Source of the DNA: an uncultured Clostridia bacterium
Lineage (GTDB): Bacteria > Bacillota > Clostridia > Christensenellales > Borkfalkiaceae
Reading direction: 5' to 3'
DNA: 55,087 bases
NCBI GenBank assembly: GCA_947629095.1
Contig: CANRCK010000009.1
Coordinates: forward strand, 1-55,087
Part shown: positions 35,582 through 43,887 of the stretch, piece after piece
Layout of the letters: every line of letters begins with the position of its first letter
Position numbering within the stretch: position 1 is the stretch's first letter
The notes under the pieces: model-generated
The model's database searches: none
Told to the model about the DNA's origin: nothing
What the model saw: the letters and a program-made list of their open reading frames with translations, nothing else
Made by a program: the position numbers and the translations under genes

Positions 35582-37099
35582 TTACCTTGCGCAGTCGGCA
35601 GCTCTGCCCGTGCTTTGGGCAAGCGCCTTTAAATATTCCTGCGTGAGGGTGGTAAAGTCCCCTTTTTCAAAGCGGAACGACCAGTTCTTGTCGGATACGG
35701 TGGAAGGAAGGTTTATCCTTGCCTCGCCGCCGAATGCAAGCACATCCCACATGGGGATTATAACCGTTGCCGCCACGGACCTGAATGCAAGCTCCACTAT
35801 GCTCGAACACATAGCCGCGGGCGACGAAAGTTTCGCCTCGAACCCGAGCAGCTTGCACTCTTTTTTTAAATCGTCTTTATAAATTTTAAGCGAATCCGCG
35901 CTTAAATCCTCTATGTATTGCCTCAAAGGCATGTTGTCGTGCGTGCCTGTGTAGCACACAAAGTTTTGGGTGTAGTTGGAGGGTTTGTGCTCGTTGTCCG
36001 CCGTGCCGTCGAAGGCAAATTCCAAAATCTTCATTCCCGGGTAGCCTACGTTCTTCATAAGCCGCCTTACGCCGTCGTCGATTACTCCCAAATCCTCAGC
36101 CACGATCCTGAGGTGAAGCTTATCCTTGAACAGCTCTTCCTTGGGACCGTCGCTCCAGTGCCCGTTCCTTGCGGTTTTTTCGCCTACGGGGATTTCATAA
36201 TATCTGTCAAACCCGCGGAAGTGGTCTATCCGCAAAATATCAAACAGCTCCATACAGTTTGCTATGCGCCTGTTCCACCACCCGTAGCCGCTTTTTTTCA
36301 TCTTCTCCCAATCGTAAACAGGGTTGCCCCAAAGCTGACCGTCGTCGGTGAAGGCATCCGGTGGAACGCCCGCTACGCACTTCAGCCCGCGGTTTTTATC
36401 GAGCTTGAACAGCTCGTCGCCGTACTTCCACACTTCAAGGCTGTCGTAGGCGACATATAAGGGAATATCCCCCATAATCTTTACCCCGAGGCTATGCGCG
36501 TAGGCTTTTAAGGCGTTCCATTGATGGAGAAAAATATATTGCGTAAATTGCCAAAACTCAATTTCAAAAGCATTTACGCGAACAAACTCGTTTACTTTGT
36601 TTTGGTCATAAATTCTGTAACCGGCATCCCAATCGGTAAAGGGCTTGTGGTTGAATGTGCATTTGAGCGACATAAACACCGCAAACTCGGAATAGTCGCC
36701 CTTTTTTAAAAATTGCTTAAACCCTTCGTCCGAGCGGTTGAACCGCGAAAACGCCGTGCGCAGCAGGGATATCTTGGAAGTGAACTGGGCGCCGTAGTCT
36801 ACCCTGCGCGGATTTGCGCCGAGATCGGACCCGCTTACTTCACTCTCCGTTAAAAGTCCCTCCCGCACAAGCTCGTGCAGGTCTATAAAATAATAATTCA
36901 GCGCGCTTGCCGCGCACGACGAGTAGGGACTGTCGCCGTAGTTGGTGGGATTGAGCGGCAACACCTGCCATATGGTTCCGCCCGAGGACGCCAAAAATTC
37001 CACAAAGCGGTACGCCTCCGCCCCGAGAGTCCCTATGCCCTCTTTTGAAGGAAGGGCGGATATCGGCATCAGTATGCCGTAGTTCCTGTGTTTTTCCAT
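35582..37099 (-). CDS. malQ: 4-alpha-glucanotransferase
   Basis: A 505-residue GH77 enzyme that rearranges maltodextrins by transferring alpha-1,4-glucan segments. Seen: 'GILMPISALPSKEGIGTLG' start, 'SPYSSCAASALNYYFIDL', nucleophile region 'LRIDHFRGFDRYYEIP', acid region 'RIVAEDLG' and 'YTGTHDNM' third Asp. Cytoplasmic; processes imported oligosaccharides to glucose and longer chains. Divergent from the LacI regulator gene, with a consensus promoter and palindromic operator sites between them. The ribosome site is weak. Confidence 0.95.
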   Translation of the reverse strand: MEKHRNYGILMPISALPSKEGIGTLGAEAYRFVEFLASSGGTIWQVLPLNPTNYGDSPYSSCAASALNYYFIDLHELVREGLLTESEVSGSDLGANPRRVDYGAQFTSKISLLRTAFSRFNRSDEGFKQFLKKGDYSEFAVFMSLKCTFNHKPFTDWDAGYRIYDQNKVNEFVRVNAFEIEFWQFTQYIFLHQWNALKAYAHSLGVKIMGDIPLYVAYDSLEVWKYGDELFKLDKNRGLKCVAGVPPDAFTDDGQLWGNPVYDWEKMKKSGYGWWNRRIANCMELFDILRIDHFRGFDRYYEIPVGEKTARNGHWSDGPKEELFKDKLHLRIVAEDLGVIDDGVRRLMKNVGYPGMKILEFAFDGTADNEHKPSNYTQNFVCYTGTHDNMPLRQYIEDLSADSLKIYKDDLKKECKLLGFEAKLSSPAAMCSSIVELAFRSVAATVIIPMWDVLAFGGEARINLPSTVSDKNWSFRFEKGDFTTLTQEYLKALAQSTGRAADCAR

Positions 37100-37130
37100 G
37101 AGACGCGTTCTTATTCTATGTTCGAAAATT

Positions 37131-37170
37131 TATTATTTTGTTTTCGAAAATATTATACCATATTTTTCGC
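37131..37170. promoter_or_regulatory. Palindromic operator sites between malQ and lacI-type gene
   Basis: TTTTCGAAAA at 37141-37150 is a perfect palindrome; TTCGAAAATT at 37131-37140 and ATTTTTCG near 37162-37169 are related half-sites. A CG-centred palindrome is typical for LacI-family operators, and the sites overlap the malQ promoter. The same arrangement recurs at 49779-49818 upstream of the surface pullulanase. Confidence 0.75.
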
Positions 37171-37179
37171 AAATGTCAA
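37152..37179 (-). promoter_or_regulatory. malQ promoter
   Basis: Minus-strand TTGACA (37179-37174), 16-base spacer, TATAAT (37157-37152), with CGAAAA-containing operator bases inside the spacer. Confidence 0.9.
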
Positions 37180-37254
37180 TAGAAAAAATAAATAAAATAA
37201 TAATTTTTTTCAATTTTTGTAATTTGTTTTCAGTAGCCGAAAAGGCAAAAGAAC

Positions 37255-37283
37255 TTGACAGAAGCAAAACATATATATATAAT
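37255..37283 (+). promoter_or_regulatory. Promoter of the LacI-family gene
   Basis: TTGACA (37255-37260), 17-base spacer, TATAAT (37278-37283): a full consensus promoter, followed by GGAG before ATG 37313. Confidence 0.9.
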
Positions 37284-37312
37284 TTGTATAAGAAGAACGA
37301 TCGGAGAATTTT

Positions 37313-38296
37313 ATGACGATAAAAGAAATCGCCGAAGCTTTGAATATTTCGATAAGCACCGTATCCAAAGCTTTAAACGACGCCACCGATATTGCCGAAG
37401 AAACGAAGATGACCGTGAGGAAATATGCCGAAAGCATAGGATATCCCATGAAGTCGAAAATTAAAGAATCCCACCGCATCTGCGTTATGTACGAGAGGGT
37501 CCACAGCGATATCCGCAACCACGTTTTTACCCCTATCGTCTCCGCCTTTACCGACGTTGCCGTAAGCAACGGGTATGAGGTGATTATTGACACGGTATCC
37601 TCAAAGCCCGACGGCTTTGTGCTGGACGACTATCTCCGCCAGAACAATTTCTGCGCGGCGTTTATAATGGGAATGAACTTTAAAAGCCATATTTACAGGC
37701 AGCTGAGAAACACTTCCGTGCCCCTCGTTTTGCTTGACAACCGCGTTTCGAACTGCCAGCTCATTTCCTCGGTATCCAGCGAGAATGCCGCCGCGATAAT
37801 GATGGCAATGCGCCATTTGCAGAAGAAAGGGCACACTAAAATAGGTTTTTTGATGGGCGAAAAATTTTCGCTCGTTTCCGCCGAAAGGCTTGCGGGGTAT
37901 ATTTTGGGACTTGCGCAGGCGGGGCTGGACTTTAAAAACGAATATGTGTATTACGGCGACTTTACGAGAGAGGCGGGCGAACAAGCCGCAAAGTTCTTTT
38001 GCGAGACAAACGTTTCCGCGGTTATAAGCTGCTCCGATATGATGGCGATAGGGCTTATAGACGGTTTGAGCGCCGCGGGCAAAAAAGTGCCCGACGATAT
38101 ATCCGTTTGCGGCTTTGACGATTTGAGTATTTTGAAATTTACGCCGTACAACCTTACTACGATGAAACAGGACTACGCGCAGCTGGGCGAAAGCGCGTTC
38201 CGCCAGATACGCGAGATGCTTGACGGAAGAATTTCGCAGAACGTATATCTGCCCTGCCAGCTGATTGAACGCGGTTCCATAAAGCAATTGACCTGA
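37313..38296 (+). CDS. LacI-family transcription regulator
   Basis: A 327-residue regulator with the LacI helix-turn-helix at residues 1-22 ('MTIKEIAEALNISISTVSKALN') and a hinge, then a periplasmic-binding-like effector domain (about 60-325) with 'FLMGEKFSLVSAERLAGYILGL' and 'CGFDDLSILKFTPYNLTTMKQD'. Divergent from malQ, with CG-centred palindromes between the two. Likely repressor of malQ and of the surface pullulanase, whose promoters share the same palindrome; the effector is unknown. Family rules predict that maltodextrin-like sugar relieves repression. Confidence 0.92.
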   Translation: MTIKEIAEALNISISTVSKALNDATDIAEETKMTVRKYAESIGYPMKSKIKESHRICVMYERVHSDIRNHVFTPIVSAFTDVAVSNGYEVIIDTVSSKPDGFVLDDYLRQNNFCAAFIMGMNFKSHIYRQLRNTSVPLVLLDNRVSNCQLISSVSSENAAAIMMAMRHLQKKGHTKIGFLMGEKFSLVSAERLAGYILGLAQAGLDFKNEYVYYGDFTREAGEQAAKFFCETNVSAVISCSDMMAIGLIDGLSAAGKKVPDDISVCGFDDLSILKFTPYNLTTMKQDYAQLGESAFRQIREMLDGRISQNVYLPCQLIERGSIKQLT

Positions 38297-38328
38297 AATT
38301 AAACGCCCCTTTTTACGTGGAAAATATG

Positions 38329-38358
38329 AGCCGGGAGTTTGAAGCTCCCGGCTTTTTT
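38329..38358 (+). terminator. Terminator after the LacI-family gene
   Basis: AGCCGGGAG and CTCCCGGCT form the stem, followed by a T-run ending near 38358. Confidence 0.9.
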
Positions 38359-38402
38359 GTTGCGCATATTCAATTTTTTTGCGGCGGGCAAAAGCGCGCC
38401 TT

Positions 38403-40904
38403 TTAAACGTTGTTGCGGAAGGTATACTTGCCGCTGCCGACTTCATACGTTTTGCCCGAGGGCAAAATTATTTTTGCAGTGGTGTTGAACGGAATTTCAA
38501 CGCCGAGAGTGAATTCATCCCCCTCCATCTTCCAATCGCAGGCTATTTTGCCGTATGCGCCCAAATAGGACGTTTTGCAATAGGAAAGCCCTTTGCAAGG
38601 TTCGGGCGATATGATTATTTTTTTATAGCCCGCCGAACCCGCGTTTATGCCGCCAAGCTTTTTATACAGGAAATCGCCCACCGCGCCGTACGCGTAATGG
38701 TTGAAGGAAGTCATTCCCGTATCGGGGATAGAACCGTCGGGAAGCATTGCGTTCCAGCGCTCCCAGACGCTCGTTGCGCCCATATTGACCTGATAGAGCC
38801 ACGAGGGATAATCTTCGTTAAAAAGAATTTTGCATGCAAGTTCGTGTTGACCGTTTTCCGAAAGCACCTTTAAAAGATGCGGGGTGCCGGCAAAGCCCGT
38901 TGTGAGGTGATCGTTGTGGTCGTGCAGGTTTTTTAAGAGCTTTTGAAGGACCCAATCCTTTTTATCGCCCGCAAGGTCAAACCGCAGCGTGAGCACGCAC
39001 GCAGTTTGGGTTGACAGCTTGTCGCCCTCCACATACTCCTCCTTATACGAGCGGACAACGGTGTTATAAATATCCGTATAATAGTCCGCTTCCTCACCGC
39101 GCCCAAGCGTTTTTGCCGCTTCGGCAATAATTTTAAGAGAGTTTGCAAAATAGGCGTTAGCCACGAGATAGACGTCGGTTGCGCCCTTTCTTTCGTCGCC
39201 CGTCTTGGGTTTTTCCAGCGCAAGCCAGTCGCCGAACTGCAAATCGCGCCGCCACAGCTTCTTTTCGTCCGTTCTGCCGATAACGTAATCCACCCAAGTC
39301 TTCATAAGGGGATACTGTTCGCCCAATACGCGCAAGTCGCCGTAAACCCCGTAAAGCATATCGGGTATTACGGTTGCAACGTCGCTCCATACGGCTGCGC
39401 CGCTTAAAATCATTCCGGGTTTCAGCCGCTCGGGATGAATAGACAAAATATCGGGAATAATCACGGGTACGCCGCGCTCGGCGGACGTTTCGAAGGCGAC
39501 GTCAAGGAGCCATTTTCTTAAAAAGGGCATTACGTTGCCGTTAAAGGCAGCCGTGGAGCCGAAAACCTGAATATCGCCCGTCCAGCCCAAACGCTCGTTG
39601 CGCTGGGGACAGTCGGTGGGGATATCCAAAAAATTGCCCCTTTGGCTGCACTCTATGTTTGCAGCAAGCTTGTTTATGCCGCCGTGGGAGCAGGTGAACT
39701 CCCCCGTCCTTTCAAATGCGGTTGACAGCGCAAGCGCGGTAAAATTGTAGGAGGTGCAGCTTTCAAGCCCGATGACCTCAACATATCTGAACCCGTGATA
39801 GGTAAGCGATGGAACAAAGACGTCCTTGCCGCCGCTCATTACAAACGTGTCGGCTGCGGCTATTCCCCTCAGGTTTTGGGTATAGAGGCTGCCGTCCACG
39901 TCGAGCACCTCCCCGTGCCTCAGCACTACCCTTCCGCCGCGCTTACCGCAAAGCTCTGCCTGAACTATTCCGGCAATATTTTTCCCGAAGTCAAGGATTA
40001 CCGACCCGTTGCGCCCGATGACGCGCACGGGTTTAAGACGCTCATAACAGCGCACCGGTTCGCAGTTTCTCGCAACGATTTTTTCAATTTCACTTTCCTC
40101 CTCAACCGCGCCCGTGCAGATAGCCGGCTGCACGGTTTTATCAATGGTTTCGCCCTCGTAAATTCCCGCAGAGATAACTTCGCCGCAGGTTACGTACCAG
40201 CTTTTATCGGTGGAGATTCTTTCCTCCGTACCGTCCGCATATGAAATTAACAGCATGGCAAAGAGGGCGGTTTTTGTGCCGTAATGGTTGTTTTGGTGAA
40301 AAATTCCGTATTCTCCGCAGTACCAGCCGGGAGCTACCGCAACTTCGATTGCGTTGTCCTTTTTGAGCATGGCGGAAATATCGTATGTTCTGTAACAGAT
40401 ACGGAAATTATAATCCGTCCAGCCCGGTTCGAGAAAATCTTCTCCTATCCTTTTTCCGTTCAGCCGAGCTTCGTATACGCCGCGGGCGGTGACGTACAGC
40501 CGCGCCCTCTTTATTTCTTTTTTAAGGGTAAATTTTTTCCCGAATACGCTTACACCGGCGGGCTTTATGTCGTAAGTTATCCATTTGCCGCACAAACGCC
40601 CCATGGCGCCCGTTTCAAAAAAGGACGTTGCCGTTGCAGTTTCGTTAAAGTTATTTTTTACGCGCAAGGTTATCCCGTAACGGGTAAACGGTTGCAGCGG
40701 GATATCGATTTGGCAAAAGCCGTCGTCCGAAGCCTTTGAGTATGTGTAAACCTCGCTTCCGTCTATATTTAACTTAATCTCGTAGCCCGTTTGGCGGGCG
40801 TCGTTAAAATCGCATTCGCAGCGCCAAAATATGCGGGGGGATTCAAATTCTATCCCCATAGCTTCACCGAGATATTCGGTTTTTATATCACTGATTTTAA
40901 ACAT
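38403..40904 (-). CDS. GH78 alpha-L-rhamnosidase
   Basis: An 833-residue protein with GH78 organisation: N-terminal beta domains (about 1-330), then the (alpha/alpha)6 catalytic barrel with the signature 'CPQRNERLGWTGD' near residue 435, followed by a C-terminal beta domain. It removes terminal rhamnose, for example from pectin or plant glycosides. It has no signal peptide and is probably cytoplasmic. Single-gene unit: a TATAAT box lies at 40924-40929 on the minus strand, with no clear -35, and GAGGAGAAAGG before the ATG. It shares no operator with the starch genes. Confidence 0.9.
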   Translation of the reverse strand: MFKISDIKTEYLGEAMGIEFESPRIFWRCECDFNDARQTGYEIKLNIDGSEVYTYSKASDDGFCQIDIPLQPFTRYGITLRVKNNFNETATATSFFETGAMGRLCGKWITYDIKPAGVSVFGKKFTLKKEIKRARLYVTARGVYEARLNGKRIGEDFLEPGWTDYNFRICYRTYDISAMLKKDNAIEVAVAPGWYCGEYGIFHQNNHYGTKTALFAMLLISYADGTEERISTDKSWYVTCGEVISAGIYEGETIDKTVQPAICTGAVEEESEIEKIVARNCEPVRCYERLKPVRVIGRNGSVILDFGKNIAGIVQAELCGKRGGRVVLRHGEVLDVDGSLYTQNLRGIAAADTFVMSGGKDVFVPSLTYHGFRYVEVIGLESCTSYNFTALALSTAFERTGEFTCSHGGINKLAANIECSQRGNFLDIPTDCPQRNERLGWTGDIQVFGSTAAFNGNVMPFLRKWLLDVAFETSAERGVPVIIPDILSIHPERLKPGMILSGAAVWSDVATVIPDMLYGVYGDLRVLGEQYPLMKTWVDYVIGRTDEKKLWRRDLQFGDWLALEKPKTGDERKGATDVYLVANAYFANSLKIIAEAAKTLGRGEEADYYTDIYNTVVRSYKEEYVEGDKLSTQTACVLTLRFDLAGDKKDWVLQKLLKNLHDHNDHLTTGFAGTPHLLKVLSENGQHELACKILFNEDYPSWLYQVNMGATSVWERWNAMLPDGSIPDTGMTSFNHYAYGAVGDFLYKKLGGINAGSAGYKKIIISPEPCKGLSYCKTSYLGAYGKIACDWKMEGDEFTLGVEIPFNTTAKIILPSGKTYEVGSGKYTFRNNV

Positions 40905-40982
40905 AACCTTTCTCCTCGTTTTTATTATAGCATACCGAAAAAATAAAAGCTATAAAAATATTAAAAGTATTTGAAAGCGCGC

Positions 40983-41016
40983 AAAAGCGGTTTGGCTGAC
41001 TGCCCAAACCGCTTTT
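40983..41016 (-). terminator. Terminator after the cytoplasmic pullulanase
   Basis: AAAAGCGGTTTGG and CCAAACCGCTTTT form a 13-pair stem about 25 bases past the pullulanase stop. Confidence 0.8.
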
Positions 41017-41040
41017 AAAAATATTCGGCAAAACTGCCGT

Positions 41041-42849
41041 TTAAAGCTTTTTTACAAGCCCCGCAAATACGTTGCGGGCTTTTATTGTTACAGAACCGCG
41101 CAGGGCGGCGAATGGTTCCGCGCCCGCCCTGTCTATGTCGCAGGTTTGCAAAATTTCGGCGTTGCCGACGGGGATTTCCGCGTCCTTTTCCGTTGCGTTT
41201 ACGCCGTAGAGGACGTTGCCGACCATATACGCAGCAACGCCATTAGGCGCCGGAAGCCGCTTGAAATGTTTGCGGGAATCGGAAAGATTGTTGAATACGG
41301 GGTTGCTTTTGCGGAGCTGTATAAGCCCTTTATAGTAGTTGACCGTCTCCCACTCCTCCGACATTCTGCGCCAATCAAGCTTGTTTACGGCGTCGCCCGA
41401 TTTATAGGAGTTGCCGTCGCCGTACTTTGTGCGGTAAAATTCCTGACCGGCAAGAATAAAGGGTATGCCCAGCCCCGAAAAGACCATAAAGTCAGCCATT
41501 CTGTGCATTGCACGCCTGTCCTCGCCCTCGTCCGTGGTGAGACACAGCTGGTCGAAGAGAGTGTAATCGTCGTGGCAGGCGGTGTAGAGAATTTGCTGGA
41601 CGGGCGATTTTACGCGCATATATTCGGCGTTTTCGGGATAGCCGCCCGAAATTCCGCTCATCGCCTCTTCAAGGCAGGCGTGATTGCCCTGCACGTAGCC
41701 GCGCGTTGCGTTTACTAAATGCATTCCGCGTATGCCGTTGCGTGTGGAATCGTTGAACATACCTATGCGCTCGCTGAGCTTGCCGAAGTGCGCCTTATCA
41801 GCTCCCTCCACCGTTGCGGGAGGGTCCACGTACCACGGTTCGCCGTAAGTGAGTATCCTCTTGCCGCTGCCGTCGGGATAAATATTATCCAGCGCCTCGC
41901 GCACGGCGTTCATTGTGGCAACGTCGTGCAGACCCATGAGGTCAAAGCGGAAGCCGTCCGCGTGATATTCCTTAACGAGGTGCGTTACGCAATCTATAAT
42001 AAGCTTGCGGAACATTTCGCTTTCGCTGCGGGTTTCGTTGCCGCAGCCCGAGCCGTTGTAGGGCGTTAAGCCGTGCATACGGTAGTAGTAATCGGGCGCG
42101 CAGATATCGAGGGGGTTGCCCTCCTTGGTGTAGGTGTGGTTGAAAACGACGTCGAAAATTACGCCAATGCCCGCCGAATGAAGATTTTTGACGAGCGTTT
42201 TAAGCTCCCGTACCCTTGCCGCACCGTCGTGCGGGTTTGAGGAATAGCTGCCCTCGGGCATAAAATAGCACACGGGGTCGTAGCCCCAATTGTAACCCCC
42301 GCAAAGCTCGTCAACGCTGCCGAAATCGGCAACGGGCATAAGCTGAACATAGGTTACGCCGAGATATTTTAAATAATCGATGAGCGCGGGTTTGCCGTCA
42401 GGAGTTGAAACGCCCTGCCTGAACGCGGTGAACTTGCCCGCGTCGGGCAGATTGAGCCACCCGTCCGAGGAAAAATCGCGCACGTGCACCTCCCACACCA
42501 CGGGGGCGGAGGGCGTAAAGCTGTCGTTTTGCCAGCCCTCGGGGTCGGCAGAGCCGGGCGCGTAGATATAGCCGCGCTTTGAGTTTGCGCCGCCGGAGAG
42601 AGCGTACGGGTCGATAGTCTCTTTGCCGTCGACAAGATACGTGTAGTAAAGCCCGCAGAGATTCCCGCGGAGGACGCAGGCAAAAAGTCCGCCGCCCGTG
42701 TAGGAGAGCGCCTTTTTTATGGACCAGTGCGCGGCTGTATCGGAAATATAAAGTTGTAAACTTACAGAGTGTGCGTACGGCGCAAAAACGCAAAACGTTG
42801 TTTGAGTTTGAGTGCAGACCACACCGGGTGAAAATCTTTGCTTTGTCAT
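41041..42849 (-). CDS. Cytoplasmic type I pullulanase (GH13_14)
   Basis: A 602-residue debranching enzyme. Seen: N-terminal CBM48-like domain, the pullulanase signature 'YNWGYDP', nucleophile Asp in 'GFRFDLMGLHD', acid Glu in 'LTYGEPW' and third Asp in 'HDDYTLFD'. It cuts alpha-1,6 links in branched dextrins. There is no signal peptide, so it acts inside the cell, unlike its relative at 47009. It overlaps the upstream HAD gene by four bases. Confidence 0.92.
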   Translation of the reverse strand: MTKQRFSPGVVCTQTQTTFCVFAPYAHSVSLQLYISDTAAHWSIKKALSYTGGGLFACVLRGNLCGLYYTYLVDGKETIDPYALSGGANSKRGYIYAPGSADPEGWQNDSFTPSAPVVWEVHVRDFSSDGWLNLPDAGKFTAFRQGVSTPDGKPALIDYLKYLGVTYVQLMPVADFGSVDELCGGYNWGYDPVCYFMPEGSYSSNPHDGAARVRELKTLVKNLHSAGIGVIFDVVFNHTYTKEGNPLDICAPDYYYRMHGLTPYNGSGCGNETRSESEMFRKLIIDCVTHLVKEYHADGFRFDLMGLHDVATMNAVREALDNIYPDGSGKRILTYGEPWYVDPPATVEGADKAHFGKLSERIGMFNDSTRNGIRGMHLVNATRGYVQGNHACLEEAMSGISGGYPENAEYMRVKSPVQQILYTACHDDYTLFDQLCLTTDEGEDRRAMHRMADFMVFSGLGIPFILAGQEFYRTKYGDGNSYKSGDAVNKLDWRRMSEEWETVNYYKGLIQLRKSNPVFNNLSDSRKHFKRLPAPNGVAAYMVGNVLYGVNATEKDAEIPVGNAEILQTCDIDRAGAEPFAALRGSVTIKARNVFAGLVKKL

Positions 42850-43550
42850 GGTAGCTGTGATATAAGATATTCGCTGAGGCTGCCGAAGCTGTCGGTTGAA
42901 AAGTCGGCTGCCGAGGTTGCAAGTTTTAAACTATCTGAGGGCGGGGACGCAGGCGAAAGGATATACGCCGTTTTAAGCCCCAGCGCCCTTGCGGGGAGTA
43001 TATCGCACAAAATATCGTTGCCGATATAAATAGTCTGCGATACGTTGAGGGAATATTTTGATATGATGTGTTTGAAAAACGCGGGAGAGGGTTTTTTTTG
43101 ACCGAACCGAGAGGAAAGCTCAATACCGTAAAAATATTGAATAAGGTTCAGTTTTTTTAGTTCCGGCATGGTGAACGCCGCCTGTGCGTTGGATAATATA
43201 TACGGTTTTGCGCCGCGAGAGAGGAGAGCTTTTAACAGTTCTGCAGCGCCCACGCAAAGGCTGAGGCGGCGGGTTGACAGTGTGCGGAACATTTCCGCGG
43301 CTCTGCGCGATTGACCCACCGTGACTACGCCGCCGCTTTTTTGTATTGCAAGCCTTATTACCGCGCATATATCCGGTTCGGAATATCCCGTGTATGCGCC
43401 GAGTATTTTTGAGTATTCACGCTCCAAACCCTCGCCCGCGCCGAAAGTTTCGGCGGCGTATGCCGTAAAGCGTTGCCAAAATTCCCGTGAATACTCGTCC
43501 GTGGAAATATCCACGAGCGTGCCGTATAAATCAAAAACAAAATTAAGCAT
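42846..43550 (-). CDS. HAD-family hydrolase
   Basis: A 234-residue haloacid-dehalogenase-type phosphatase with the nucleophile motif 'FDLYGTLVDIS' at residues 5-15 and a later 'YIGNDILCDILPARALG' acidic motif. It probably dephosphorylates a small phosphate ester; the substrate is unknown. The start at 43550 lacks a clear ribosome site; an upstream GTG is possible. It is translationally coupled to the pullulanase gene, which hints at a sugar-phosphate role, but this is inference. Confidence 0.85.
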   Translation of the reverse strand: MLNFVFDLYGTLVDISTDEYSREFWQRFTAYAAETFGAGEGLEREYSKILGAYTGYSEPDICAVIRLAIQKSGGVVTVGQSRRAAEMFRTLSTRRLSLCVGAAELLKALLSRGAKPYILSNAQAAFTMPELKKLNLIQYFYGIELSSRFGQKKPSPAFFKHIISKYSLNVSQTIYIGNDILCDILPARALGLKTAYILSPASPPSDSLKLATSAADFSTDSFGSLSEYLISQLP

Positions 43551-43561
43551 AAAAGAAATTG

Positions 43562-43608
43562 ATTTCACAAAATTCTCGGCAAGCCGTGCCTGCGAATTTT
43601 CGTGAGTT
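43562..43608. repeat. 47-base direct repeat, copy A
   Basis: A 47-base sequence starting ATTTCACAAAATTC and ending TTTTCGTGAGTT, identical to 43754-43800. It is also an imperfect inverted repeat. It flanks 145 bases that hold a perfect inverted repeat (43627-43670). Confidence 0.9.
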
Positions 43609-43626
43609 TTAGGGCTTCTCGCCCTC

Positions 43627-43670
43627 TGCCTGCGATTTATTAAGCGCCCACAATTATATAATCGCAGGCA
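43627..43670. repeat. Inverted repeat between the direct repeats
   Basis: TGCCTGCGATT (43627-43637) pairs perfectly with AATCGCAGGCA (43660-43670). Its TGCCTGCGA block resembles the centre of the flanking 47-base repeats. Confidence 0.75.
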
Positions 43671-43753
43671 TTCACCTCGCTCAGGCGCAGGTGTGCGCAA
43701 ATTGGGGCTTGCTGCGCAAAAGCGTGGTTTTGCTTGCAACGTAAATTATTTTT

Positions 43754-43800
43754 ATTTCACAAAATTCTCGGCAAGCCGTGCCTGCGAATTTTCGTGAGTT
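43754..43800. repeat. 47-base direct repeat, copy B
   Basis: Identical to 43562-43608, 192 bases apart. The intervening stretch has no supported gene. Confidence 0.9.
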
Positions 43801-43806
43801 AATTTC

Positions 43807-43835
43807 GCGGCGCGGGAAATAAATTCCCGCGCCGC
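43807..43835. terminator. Hairpin after the multi-module lipoprotein gene
   Basis: GCGGCGCGGGAA and TTCCCGCGCCGC form a 12-pair stem with a five-base loop. The plus side has a T-run after it. It lies about 53 bases past the stop of the minus-strand gene. Confidence 0.8.
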
Positions 43836-43887
43836 TCCATTTTTTTGCGTTTAACTTTATTTTATAAGGAGAGAAAAATTTATAAAG

